64,000 bases of DNA from Acidimicrobiaceae bacterium. Its GTDB lineage: Bacteria; Actinomycetota; Acidimicrobiia; Acidimicrobiales; RAAP-2. Position 1 is the first letter of the stretch. Each line of letters starts with the position of its first letter. Shown here piece by piece: positions 17,671 to 26,863 of the stretch. Both the position numbers and the translations under genes were made by a program. The stretch is from contig PKXJ01000033.1 of NCBI GenBank assembly GCA_003132305.1, positions 34,652 through 98,651 of the forward strand, read 5' to 3'. The notes beneath the pieces were generated by a model. It was given only the letters and a program-made list of their open reading frames with translations. It was not told the DNA's origin and did not search any database.

Positions 17671-17737
17671 TTTCGAGTCATTCTTTAGTGATGTATCGTT
17701 ATACGGCCAATTTAGGTCTGGAGAGTTACGATTCAGC

Positions 17738-18592
17738 ATGAATGATGACGCCTCAGTAGGTCAATCCTTCTCCCGGCAAGGGCATATCGTGAGGACCTAC
17801 CGAGATGCGTCGTGGTGGCTCAAACTTGATCGGGCCGAGAAGCACCTAGTCGAGTTGAATGATGCCATTGCCGCCTACGAAAGCCGCCGCCTCCACGAAG
17901 TGAGCAAGCGGGTGGAGTCCAAACGCAAACCAAACGAGTGGGTGTATCGCTTGGCTATCCGAGGCAACCTCGATGATCGCTGGGCTATCATCGCAGGGGA
18001 CTACCTCTCTTGCGTCCGGGCTGCGTTGGATCACATGATGGTCGCGCTTCAGCCTCCTAAGTACCGGCGGGACCTCATCTATTTCCCAATCTCTGAGTGC
18101 AACCCATGGGAGCGCGTCAAAGGCGGCAGGGCGTATGTCACGCGAGACCCATCCAGTCGCCGAGCCTTTCTAACAGCTCTCGAACACGTTAAGCCCGACG
18201 CGGCGGCATTCATTAAGGGGGTGCAGCCCTATCAACACGGATCGCGCACCTCGGAGCACGTGCTGCTGACCCTCAGGCGGCTCAACAACGCCGACAAACA
18301 CCGTAAACTGCTCGTCCAAGAGCACGGACTGACAGAAGGCGTCCGACGATTCCTTCTTCCCCCCAACAGGACCCGGGTGCAGGACGTTTTCAACATTGCC
18401 GCTGGGCATGCACTTGCAGACGGCGCAGAAATACATCGCTTGCCATTCGAAGTGGACATGAAGGTCCATGGAACCGCGAAGGTAGCCATCGGAAGTAGTG
18501 CGGAGCATGTGTGCGAACTGAGGGACACTTTTGAAGCGCTCTTCCAGTTCGTGTCAATCACTATCGCCACTCTAGAATTGTGGGTGTCGTAA
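17738..18592 (+). CDS. Hypothetical protein
   Basis: A 284-residue soluble protein starting at ATG 17738. It is mostly alpha-helical, with DYLSCVRAALDHMMVAL and RRLNNADKHRKLL standing out. The latter resembles conserved helices seen in HEPN-like uncharacterised proteins, but the RxxxxH signature is not convincing. No neighbours form an operon with it. It lies in the AT-richer accessory segment right of the IS21 element, and the function is unknown. Confidence 0.6.
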   Translation: MNDDASVGQSFSRQGHIVRTYRDASWWLKLDRAEKHLVELNDAIAAYESRRLHEVSKRVESKRKPNEWVYRLAIRGNLDDRWAIIAGDYLSCVRAALDHMMVALQPPKYRRDLIYFPISECNPWERVKGGRAYVTRDPSSRRAFLTALEHVKPDAAAFIKGVQPYQHGSRTSEHVLLTLRRLNNADKHRKLLVQEHGLTEGVRRFLLPPNRTRVQDVFNIAAGHALADGAEIHRLPFEVDMKVHGTAKVAIGSSAEHVCELRDTFEALFQFVSITIATLELWVS

Positions 18593-18890
18593 TGACGCAC
18601 TCATCGCGCATCGCGGTGCCAAGGCACGGTCGCTAAGCCCAGCCCTTCGTGGACAAGGACCCGTCCCAGCGCGTTCTGATAATCGTGACCGGGGCCGGGG
18701 CCCGCCGTGGCCTCGAGCACCGCTTCACCTCAAGGGGACGAAGAACGGCTCGGACATGCCAAATGGGAATACGTTGGAGTCTGGCTCAACCTTTTTAACC
18801 CGACCTCTTGAAAGAAGCTGAGTCATGCAGCTCTCGCGATCATCATCCTCGCACCGAAGAACGAATAACTTTGAAACTTCCGGACACTAA

Positions 18891-19727
18891 GTGTCAGTTC
18901 TACCTCCAAACCAGATCGACATAGTTCTGATTGCCGTTGGCCTAGCTCTCCTCCTGATTGTTAGCATTCTCTGGGTTGTCTGGAGCCGCGGATTGATTCA
19001 CGGGAAACGAATTGGCCGTGTTAACAAGAACAAACCACCGAGGCTCATCGGTAGACTGACGCTCGGTTCGTGGATTGCGGCGGTAATCCTGACACACTCC
19101 TGGAGTTCCGGCTTCCGGAAGAACGATGAAGTCAGATTTATTGCCATCGCAATATCAATCGTGTCAGTGGAACTCCTTCTGACTTGGATCTTTTTTTGGC
19201 TTGTCACTTGGAAGAGCCGCTTCGGGATGAAGAATCCTAAAGTGGGAGAAATCGGCCTCGATGAAGGCGACTTTCAACCTTTGATTAATCAATTGAATGG
19301 CGTGAAACTGCGGACCGACCTGATGTTGTTTGGAAGCGTCACACTTGGTGCAGTGTGGTGGGCGCATTTTGCAAATTTCCTGCAGGCCAATGAAAGGCTG
19401 ATGCGAGTCATTACGTTGTGCGGAGAGTTATCCCTGGGAATGCTTTCGCTTGGAATCATTGCACTCATATCAATTGGGATTGATGTGTACGTTCTAAAAT
19501 TCACGGGCATGGCGCGCGAGGCGCATGATCAGCCACTTGCGAAATTTGCCCACCTCGTCAGCGTTGTGATGTCAAAGTTTGGGACGTTAATTCTCATCAC
19601 CTCGGTCATTGCATGGGCCCTGAAGGTCTACTTCACGGAGCCGCTGGCTCCGCTAGATGTCTTCGTCTTGTCTATTCCACTTGGAGTGATTTGGGAGTCG
19701 GCAGGAAACAAGCGCAGAGATTCATAA
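18891..19727 (+). CDS. Hypothetical polytopic membrane protein
   Basis: A 278-residue protein with about seven hydrophobic segments (near 10-30, 52-68, 80-108, 143-163, 175-205, 220-245 and 252-270). A soluble stretch of about 30 residues (KNPKVGEIGLDEGDFQPL) follows the third. The start at GTG 18891 lacks a visible Shine-Dalgarno and sits in a small palindrome GACAC-TAA-GTGTC (18883-18895). No family is recognised. Confidence 0.55.
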   Translation: MSVLPPNQIDIVLIAVGLALLLIVSILWVVWSRGLIHGKRIGRVNKNKPPRLIGRLTLGSWIAAVILTHSWSSGFRKNDEVRFIAIAISIVSVELLLTWIFFWLVTWKSRFGMKNPKVGEIGLDEGDFQPLINQLNGVKLRTDLMLFGSVTLGAVWWAHFANFLQANERLMRVITLCGELSLGMLSLGIIALISIGIDVYVLKFTGMAREAHDQPLAKFAHLVSVVMSKFGTLILITSVIAWALKVYFTEPLAPLDVFVLSIPLGVIWESAGNKRRDS

Positions 19728-20411
19728 ATGAATCGCGAGAGAATCTCAAGTACGGCGCTCAAGCGACACGAAACTGAGCATCAACAACAGAAGTTCGTTG
19801 CTGGCGAGTTAGTCGGCGAATCGAACGATTGCCCTCACATTGTCGGAAACTCGATGAGGTGTACGAGGGAGACGTATTAGAAGGTCGTTGATAGCCATCC
19901 CAATCTTGATCTCCTCGGCACAACGAAATTCAATGGGTACAGGAAGCGCGCGCAATCCTTGCACGGCTTGCTCCTCGTCTTCTATGAGTTGACTCTTCTC
20001 TTGCAAGATCGAGACTCGGCCAACTTTTCCGACGCGCTCGCGATCTCTCGCGCGGTTCAGAAAGACGCCAGCACTTGGATGCTGTTCGTCCAGGACACGC
20101 CACCAATATCTCTCCGCGACTTTAGGATGGCAAACGCATACTCAGAACTCGGAGGCAAGATACAGGTGAAGTCCTTCGAGTACCAAACGGCGATGCAATC
20201 AGAAATCGCGAGTTGGGGACCCGTGCCATCGTCGAGTTGAAGAATTGACTTCGTCGCAACAAGAGGACGCATCGAGCGACCGCAAACGGTTTCCGAACAA
20301 CACGTTTGCTTGAGTCTTAAAGACTCAATCTACTTACGAAACTTTGATCCCTAGAGCAGTGTCGGGACTGCATCGAAATCTGACGCTCAACTCGTAGGAG
20401 CCCTCGTCTAG
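19728..20411. other. 684-bp region with possible gene remnants only
   Basis: On the plus strand a frame open from about 19885 to 20240 has protein-like composition (e.g. DALAISRAVQKDASTWMLFV, then GGKIQVKSFEY). It follows directly after an in-frame TAG and has no early start or ribosome binding site, so it may be a 5'-truncated gene. A minus-strand frame at 19809-20006 is less convincing. No terminator was identified. Confidence 0.3.
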
Positions 20412-23400
20412 TCACTCACCGAATTCTTCTGGAACCAAGCGCCGTACAGCCAAATGCGCATCGCTTCTAAGCCTCTGGCGAAGGGATTCTGGAAGTTCCT
20501 TCCAACGACTTGCGAGTGCTTGACGAACTTCGACCGCAGGATCGTTTACAAATTCACCGAACATTTCGACGTCGGCGGGCATCGTCTCGACACCCCAAGC
20601 TCTTACGTTTGCGTCTTCATGTGTAACGAGGCACTTAGATATCCACGAGTTTTCTTCCGACGACCGTGACAATGCAACGCACGCGAGCCCACCTAGGCGA
20701 CGAACATTGGCTTTTTCGTGACGAAGAAGGGTGAGGGCGGGGGCCAAAATCTTCGAAATCAACTGCCGGCCAGCGACGGTGTCAGATTCCCCGTTCGAAA
20801 TTGCGGTGCTAAGTGTCTCGGCAGATACAAGCAGTGCGTAGGCGGGTAAATCTTCACTTCCGGTATTGATCTGAAACCGACCAAGGCCAGAGGACGGGCT
20901 CATTTCAATTCGATCCAATTCTGTAAATTCTGGATTACGAAAAACATTGAAAAGCCGCTGAGCCAAATCGATCGAGGAAGAGGCATGCGCCAGCAATCTG
21001 CGTAATGCCAGAATCGCTTGCATGCGTGGCCCCGCTCCGCTGAGAGGATCTTCGGCCACCTTCATAAAGTGCTCGGCAATTGTTTCGACAAGGCTTTCTA
21101 CCGGACCCGCAGCGGCGAGAGCAGCCTCGTCCGGTACCTGTATTTCTGCATTCTCGCTGCCGTCTTCACCATCTTGCGCAGGTGGGGCCACCGCCTCAAC
21201 AACAGGTAATCCTGCCGATGGAAGTGATGTCACCGGTCCCGATTGCATGATGATTCCACCGGGAAGTCTTGCTTTTTCAGGGCTCAACTCCTCTGGACCA
21301 CACTCCGTCAATACTGTTGATCGCATTAAAGCGAGAAGTAATTCGACAGTTGCCGACTCTTGAGTGCCGATAGTAAAAACCCTTCGTTCGACGCCCACAG
21401 GTTGGCGAAGAAGTGCGGCCGCGGCTCTCCTCGCAGCAAGTTGGACCGCGTCCGTTGGCTCCCCCCACCTCGCCAGCGCGGCAACGCCGTACACATTTCC
21501 ACTCTCGGCAAGAGCTCGCACTACGGGACGTAACGGTTCACGTCCGGACTCTGGTACCTCTTGTACGAGTGCCCATATTTGATAAGAGGGATTTGGCAGC
21601 TGCAGCATTTGGCCGATCGCAACCGCAACATCGTTCCTTCGATTTTCGACGCTCCAATACGTCTGTACTAAGAGATTTGCTACGTCATCGCTAATGCCTG
21701 TCAACTGCTCCAGAGCAGGACCAGCAATCTCCAGAATTTCATCCACCGCGGAGGGAGGAATCCGCACTCCGAATTGTGAAATTGCTTTCACCGCGTCGGC
21801 TTCTGGCCTGGGCGACACAATGGTGGTAGCCCACAGCCCAGCGGTATTGTCGAGCAAAACTCTTACTCGCTCTTCAACTTCCAAATCCGCCACGAGAGCC
21901 GCCTGGGACCCGATTACTTGCACGGCAGCGGCGCGGCGGCGGCGTAACGGAGACTTAGCCCAAGCCATCACGTCAACTTCTTCGCGCAATTCAGATGCGA
22001 GTTCCACCGCTTTATCGGCCTTCCCAGCTTTTACATAAGTCCAAATCGCTGCGGGCAAATGTCCGCCAGCGGCAAAGATATCGCCGAGCAATTCTTCCGC
22101 AAGGAACTCGTCTTGAAGATGTCCTGAGATTCGACTCTCGAACAAGTATCGACGCGCATCACCCAGGGCGTCGGGCAACTTACCTCTGTGCGCGTATTCG
22201 AAGGCCGATGAGGCAGGTTCGAAGGCTCCCGAGATTATGCGTCGGCGATTTGGTAGAGCAGTAGCGGCAACATCAATTTCTGCAATATTGATGTTGCCTG
22301 TTTCCCATGCGAAAAGTCGTAGAGCATGAAGCGCATTTCGAGAATCTCCGTAGTATTGATTCTCGCTTGAGCCGAGAATAGATTGACGCCATAAATTCTC
22401 AGATCTTTCGAGGTCCCCCGATTTTGCAAAGGCATTCGCTGCGCGAGACGCAATCAAACCTCGAGCCTGGTGGAAGCGTCCCGCCAAAGCGTCCTCTACC
22501 AACTCGTCATATGCAACACCCACATCCTCGCTCGTTGAATTCGTCAACAAGACCGAATCGGCCACTGCGCAACCGAGTCGAGCTCGATATATCGCGTCCG
22601 TGGTTTCACAAGAATGCGCTAGAGTGCGTAATTCTCTTGCGAGGTCCTTGCTTTCCTCATCCAGTTTCGCCATGGTCGAGAAGGGTGGATTGAAGTCATA
22701 TATGCCGTCTACAATCGCCTGCTCAAGCGTTAGGCAGGCGAGCACCGGAGCGTGGGCGTCGCCAACTTCAACAAGCTCGCGTAACGAGGGCATCGTGGCA
22801 GAGAGATTCGAACCGCGTTCGTACCAATTCGCTAGAAAGACAAGAATATTCTGTTTCGCATTTTGAAGACTGCTTATGCCCGAAGATGCTTTGCCCAATC
22901 TGTGGATCTGGCTGGGAGCCAGTACGTCTCCCGAAGAAACTCTCTTCAAGCCCAGATCAAATGAAATTTCAGCGCTGGCTTGCAAATCCCCCGCCTGAGC
23001 CAGAGCGTCAGCTTGTCTCTGCTTCATCCCCGCAGCATTGGAAGGGAAATTGCCCTGCTCCAATTTTGTCGAAATTATTCCAAATAGCCGAGCGGATTCT
23101 CTTGGATTCGCTTCCTGATCTTCGGTCGCTTCAATCTCTAGAGTCGCTAGGCCCAACGTTGTTATGGGTCCGTTGACAAGTCCATACGGATCTGGAAGCG
23201 AAAGAGCGTTTGCCTCAGATTCGTAGCCGCAAAACGCCTTAGCCCAATCCTTCCCAAACGCCGCAAACACCAGTGTGGGTACGTCCCGTAATTTCGCACT
23301 TATGGCTTCTGCACCCCACGCCAATACATCAATATCCCCGCGGTACTCACCCTGAAGCGCGTCTAGTCCATCGACCAGCGCAGTGTCATTATCGAACGGC

Positions 23401-23843
23401 GCGGACGTGACCAGCACAAATTGCTTTGCATCAAATTTTCGCTTCTCAGGTGAATCGTCTTGTGATCGCGGGGCCCCTGCGTACTCCACAACTGATGCTC
23501 GAAGGTCATTACTGGTGATTGTTTGGTACCTCTTAACTTGATAGAGGCAAGTACTACGATCCATTCGCCGTTCGACGATATCTAGTCCAAACTGTTTTTG
23601 GCCGCGTCGTCCATAAAAATGCGCATCAAGATTATGCTGGCGCGTAACTAGTTCAGCTATCAATCTCTCAAACACTTCCGGCTCCAATGATGAGAGCGGG
23701 AGAAGTGCAGAATTTTGAATTGGTATAGGTGATCTCGTTGAGTCATAACTCGCTATCTCCGCCAACGCGAGCGAAGTTTCGTCTCCTTTCACGTCACCGT
23801 TTGACCCGGGACGTCGATCTTCGCCAATCAAGTTTTGATCCAT
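20412..23843 (-). CDS. Large Mrr-like nuclease / TPR / HEAT-repeat protein (candidate defence effector)
   Basis: An 1143-residue protein. The N-terminal domain (about 50-200) has the hallmarks of an Mrr/type IV-like PD-(D/E)xK endonuclease: FERLIAELV, then GLDIV with Asp88, then LYQVKRY with Gln102-x-Lys104. The middle (about 250-650) is built of TPR-like helix pairs (e.g. QADALAQAGDLQASAEISF, ANAFAKSGDLERSENLWRQS). The C-terminus (about 1010-1140) has HEAT-like repeats (RRLGGLACVALSRSS, ANVRAWGVETM, PAVEVRQALASRWKEL). No NTPase motif is seen. It starts 7 bp after a small wHTH gene and probably forms an operon with it. A DNA-cleaving effector with a repeat-based sensor is inferred; a specific known system is not recognised. 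Confidence 0.7.
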   Translation of the reverse strand: MDQNLIGEDRRPGSNGDVKGDETSLALAEIASYDSTRSPIPIQNSALLPLSSLEPEVFERLIAELVTRQHNLDAHFYGRRGQKQFGLDIVERRMDRSTCLYQVKRYQTITSNDLRASVVEYAGAPRSQDDSPEKRKFDAKQFVLVTSAPFDNDTALVDGLDALQGEYRGDIDVLAWGAEAISAKLRDVPTLVFAAFGKDWAKAFCGYESEANALSLPDPYGLVNGPITTLGLATLEIEATEDQEANPRESARLFGIISTKLEQGNFPSNAAGMKQRQADALAQAGDLQASAEISFDLGLKRVSSGDVLAPSQIHRLGKASSGISSLQNAKQNILVFLANWYERGSNLSATMPSLRELVEVGDAHAPVLACLTLEQAIVDGIYDFNPPFSTMAKLDEESKDLARELRTLAHSCETTDAIYRARLGCAVADSVLLTNSTSEDVGVAYDELVEDALAGRFHQARGLIASRAANAFAKSGDLERSENLWRQSILGSSENQYYGDSRNALHALRLFAWETGNINIAEIDVAATALPNRRRIISGAFEPASSAFEYAHRGKLPDALGDARRYLFESRISGHLQDEFLAEELLGDIFAAGGHLPAAIWTYVKAGKADKAVELASELREEVDVMAWAKSPLRRRRAAAVQVIGSQAALVADLEVEERVRVLLDNTAGLWATTIVSPRPEADAVKAISQFGVRIPPSAVDEILEIAGPALEQLTGISDDVANLLVQTYWSVENRRNDVAVAIGQMLQLPNPSYQIWALVQEVPESGREPLRPVVRALAESGNVYGVAALARWGEPTDAVQLAARRAAAALLRQPVGVERRVFTIGTQESATVELLLALMRSTVLTECGPEELSPEKARLPGGIIMQSGPVTSLPSAGLPVVEAVAPPAQDGEDGSENAEIQVPDEAALAAAGPVESLVETIAEHFMKVAEDPLSGAGPRMQAILALRRLLAHASSSIDLAQRLFNVFRNPEFTELDRIEMSPSSGLGRFQINTGSEDLPAYALLVSAETLSTAISNGESDTVAGRQLISKILAPALTLLRHEKANVRRLGGLACVALSRSSEENSWISKCLVTHEDANVRAWGVETMPADVEMFGEFVNDPAVEVRQALASRWKELPESLRQRLRSDAHLAVRRLVPEEFGE

Positions 23844-23850
23844 GGGAACG

Positions 23851-24258
23851 TCACAACCCAGATTTCAATGAATCAATCATCGCATTGAGTTTGGATGTCA
23901 CGGCGTTGGCGTTGTCCGCCTTACTCACATCGGGATGTGTAATCCGTCGAGCCATATCCAGTAGTTCGATCAATTCGATCCGCTTCGAATCGCTTAATTG
24001 ATCCCCCTCATCTTTTTGGCGCGGTGGCGTATCGCTACGAGTTTCTTTGCGTCTCCAAATCCAAGCACTTGAGTCCGCTGCGGTGCGATCGCAGACGAGA
24101 AAGCCTTCGAATTCCAATTCTCGTATGGCACTGTGCACGAGACCCCGTGTTAGTTTCGCCTTCTTTCTAAGCAGACGAATATCCGCCCAATTATATGCCG
24201 CTGTATCATCCTGAAAGGTTCCTCGCAGCCACTTGGTTTCTTCAGAATCCTTCTCCAT
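23851..24258 (-). CDS. Small winged-helix protein with a J-domain-like HPD tail
   Basis: A 135-residue protein. Residues 24-70 look like a winged helix (WADIRLLRKKAKLTRGLVHSAIRELEFEGFLV). After an acidic linker the tail has a helix, then HPD at 108-110 (LLDMARRITHPDVSKAD), then a helix ending in LNAMIDSLK. This resembles the helix II-HPD-helix III core of DnaJ-type J-domains. It is the first gene of the pair with the large nuclease-like protein. ATG 24258 has no clear Shine-Dalgarno, and the upstream promoter region has been replaced by IS sequence starting about 20 bp away. Confidence 0.6.
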   Translation of the reverse strand: MEKDSEETKWLRGTFQDDTAAYNWADIRLLRKKAKLTRGLVHSAIRELEFEGFLVCDRTAADSSAWIWRRKETRSDTPPRQKDEGDQLSDSKRIELIELLDMARRITHPDVSKADNANAVTSKLNAMIDSLKSGL

Positions 24259-24277
24259 TCGACCATTATTAGTCCGA

Positions 24278-24617
24278 GGGGGCTGCTGACGCTTTAGGTC
24301 TCAGGTTGGGTCTTTAGTTTTAGGCGACTTTCAACACCAGGTCAAGTGCTTCAAATTCGATTGGTGTCATCTTGCCGAGCGCACGTTGACGACGTCGACG
24401 GTGATAGGTCCGTTCGATCCAGGTGACGATCGCGAGGTGCAGATCCTCTCTCGTTTCCCAACGTCGCGTGTCGAGCACGTTGTTCTGCAACAGCGAGTTG
24501 AACGACTCCATCGCGGCGTTGTCGCCCGCCGACGCCACCCGTCCCATCGAGCCGACGAGTCCGTTATTGCGCAGCACGCGGACGAAGGCTTTGGAACGAA
24601 ATATAAGGGAGGTCCTT
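24278..24617 (-). mobile_element. IS3-family element remnant (transposase C-terminus and one end)
   Basis: Holds the last about 90 residues of an IS3-family OrfB, including the catalytic Glu region (DNAAMESFNSLLQNNVLD) and WIERTYHRRRRQRALG, ending at 24320. Its outer end carries GGGGGCTGCTGACG with a GGTCTCAGGTTG block. The 5' side is cut off exactly where a different IS3-family copy begins at 24618. The catalytic Asp residues are missing. Confidence 0.8.
24320..24577 (-). pseudogene. IS3-family transposase OrfB, C-terminal fragment
   Basis: About 85 residues beginning with VLRNNGLVGSMGR and ending in EALDLVLKVA. Only the third acidic residue of the DDE triad (Glu in MESFNS) remains. It differs from the OrfB of the neighbouring copies, so this is a different IS3 group. 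Confidence 0.8.
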
Positions 24618-24634
24618 TGGCCGGACCCCGAAAC

Positions 24635-25478
24635 CTAAGCCACTAACTCTGCGAGTCGCTGCTGGTTCCTGAACTTCCAGGTCTCGGCAAACTTGACCGG
24701 CGTGAGCCGACGAAGTGCGCTGTGGGTTCTCTCGTGATTGTATTCGTCGCGCCAGTCGGCGAGGAGCACCTTCGCTTCGAGCAGACTGTCGAACTGCTGA
24801 CCGTTCAAGAACTCGTCGCGAAGACGGGCGTTGAACGACTCGATCCAGCCGTTCTGCCAGGGTGAACCGGGATCGATGAAGAGCGATCCAGACTTGTTGA
24901 ATCGACACCAGTCGTTGAGCGCGTGCGCGACGAACTCAGGCCCGTTGTCCATGCGCAGGTAGTGCGGTGCGCCTCGCTCCTTCACCAGTTCGTCGAGTCG
25001 ACGAACGACGTCGTCGGCGGTGATCGAACGTGCCACGTCGATCGTGAGGCACTCGCGGGTGAACTCGTCGATGATGTTGAGCATCTTGATGGTGCGCAGG
25101 TCGCTCGTTTGGTCAAACTGAAAGTCCATGGCCCAGATGACGTTGGGGGCGATGGGACGCATCGCGCCCACGACCACGCCGACGCCCGTGAGGCGCTTCT
25201 TCTTCTTGCGATAGGGCACCTTGAGCCCCTCTTCTCGCCAGAGACGCTGGACTTTCTTGTGGTTCACACCCCAGCCGGCCTCGCGCAGTGCGTCGAGACC
25301 GCGGCGCCAGCCCCAGCGCGGGTGCTGCTTGGCGAACTGGCGCAAGAACGCGCGGATCTCCTCTTCGTGACACGGAGTGACGCGGTGCGCGTAGCCGCTG
25401 GGTGGCGCGACTTTGACCAATGACGACGCAGGCGCGGCGCTGGGACACCCCGAACTCCTCTTCGAGTGCAACGACCAC
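24635..25478 (-). pseudogene. IS3-family OrfB (DDE transposase), frameshifted
   Basis: The catalytic core is complete: Asp in WAMDFQFDQ, Asp in RMDNGPEFV and Glu in WIESFNAR. Compared with copy 2, however, the N-terminal part (EEFGVSQRRACVVIGQSRATQR) lies in another frame from the core (EEEIRAFLRQF). This implies a one-base indel around 25375-25400. The normal OrfA-OrfB frameshift fusion would therefore fail to give a full transposase. Confidence 0.8.
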
Positions 25479-25498
25479 TCGACGACGTGAGCTCGGGG

Positions 25499-25777
25499 TC
25501 AGAATTTTCCCTCGGCCACGAACTTCAACATGTCGATGTCCAGGGCCTGGTTCGCGACGATGCGCTTGAGGCTCGTGTTCTCCTTCTCGAGCTCCTTGAG
25601 GCGCTTGGCGTCGTTGGCCTTCATGCCGCCATATTGATTCCGCCAGCGGTGCCAGGTCGACTCAGTGATCTCGAGTTGGCGGCAGACCTCGGCCACGTCG
25701 TGACCCTGGTTGAGCAACTTCTCACCTTCGGCGAGTTTTCTGATCACCTGTTCGGGTGTGTGACGCCTTTGCTTCAT
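25499..25777 (-). CDS. IS3-family OrfA
   Basis: About 92 residues from ATG 25777 (MKQRRHTPEQVIRKLAEGEK). An HTH (about 8-50) is followed by a leucine-zipper-like coiled coil (AKRLKELEKENTSLKRIV). The protein binds IS ends and normally joins OrfB by -1 frameshifting near the VAEGKF stop. It is almost identical to OrfA of copy 2. Confidence 0.88.
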   Translation of the reverse strand: MKQRRHTPEQVIRKLAEGEKLLNQGHDVAEVCRQLEITESTWHRWRNQYGGMKANDAKRLKELEKENTSLKRIVANQALDIDMLKFVAEGKF

Positions 25778-25972
25778 TGCTGTCCTCCTCGCTCCATTTT
25801 GGAGCATCGGGACTCGCATTACTAGTGGATCAGTTCACGGGGATCAGGCCAAAACCGACAGCAGCGCCCCCATCATTCAATTGAAATGTCTCGGGGTCGT
25901 CGATATGATGCAAAAGGAGCGGAACGTGCACTGGAGCAGCCGATGCGGGGATTCGCAAAGTCTGGAGAAGAT

Positions 25973-26590
25973 ATGTCTCGCAAGATGCTTCTACCCTTCG
26001 TTGCAGCAACTCTGCTGGAAACGCTATTTCTGCCTTCGAATGCAATGGCAGATACTGGGACAAATACAAGTGGAGCGATGATTCCCAGTGTCCCGGCCGG
26101 TGCTATTACTGTGCAGCTCACGGCGGCGGCGGCTACCGCTGTCAATTATCTTGGAAATGGTATGTCGAGCATCACTTACTCGAATGGCCAGATCCTTACG
26201 GTGCCGACGAGTGTGGCAGCCCGGGTCACTGTTTCATCTTCATCCGGCCCTTCGCCGGACAACACAGTGACCGGTAATTGTGGTTCTTCTTGGGTATACC
26301 TCTACAAGAATGGCACTACTGGAGTAACGGGAAATACGGGCTATAACGTGAATTCGCGGGTCGGTGTGCCGGTGGCCTTTCAATGGGTGCTTGACACCGA
26401 CAACGTGACTTGGAACCAATCACAGCGGAATCAGTGGGACGGTGCAACCAACAAAAGTAATTGGACAGGGCATTTCGCGGTCAGTTACGGTTTCGGAACT
26501 TATGAGTCACATCTGTTTGAAGGGTATGTCATCGGCACGCTAAACACCTGCTTCAGTGTCGGCGTGCGCGATACCATCACCACCCCGTGA
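25973..26590 (+). CDS. Secreted hypothetical protein
   Basis: About 205 residues starting at ATG 25973, with GGAGAAG just upstream. A clear signal peptide (MSRKMLLPFVAATLLETLFL, cleavage probably after SNAMA) is followed by a Gly/Ser/Thr/Asn-rich beta-type domain. That domain has two cysteines (NCGSS and NTCFS) that may pair. The family is not recognised. It lies 120 bp from the IS3 copy 1 end and appears to be a single-gene unit. Confidence 0.6.
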   Translation: MSRKMLLPFVAATLLETLFLPSNAMADTGTNTSGAMIPSVPAGAITVQLTAAAATAVNYLGNGMSSITYSNGQILTVPTSVAARVTVSSSSGPSPDNTVTGNCGSSWVYLYKNGTTGVTGNTGYNVNSRVGVPVAFQWVLDTDNVTWNQSQRNQWDGATNKSNWTGHFAVSYGFGTYESHLFEGYVIGTLNTCFSVGVRDTITTP

Positions 26591-26863
26591 GTTCAACGCC
26601 AGACGCGAATCGGTCCATGAGCACGCAGAGTAAAAGCGAGATGGGGCTGCGTAAGTGAGTAGTCCCAGTCGGTTGAATTGAGCGCATGACCCAGTTGGAT
26701 ACCGCGCTCCAGCCGCTATGGACGTATCCACAATTGCATTGGAAAAAGTCCCGGCTAGGCTGTTACTGATTATCGTGGCTTCGTACATATCGATTATGGT
26801 TCTGGCATCTGAAATCGGGTGGGCGCCTACTTCCTATTGCGCGGCTAGAAGAGAGGTATTTTG

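Larger units (their letters stand above)
24618..25851 (-). mobile_element. IS3-family insertion sequence, copy 1
   Basis: The ends are TGGCCGGACCCCG at 24618 and the reverse of CGGGGATCAGGCCA at 25851. It is nearly identical in layout to copy 2 at 61419-62649. It contains orfA and orfB read on the minus strand. No target duplication is evident here (flanks CCTT and AAAC). The orfB frame is broken, so this copy is probably inactive. Confidence 0.88.
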
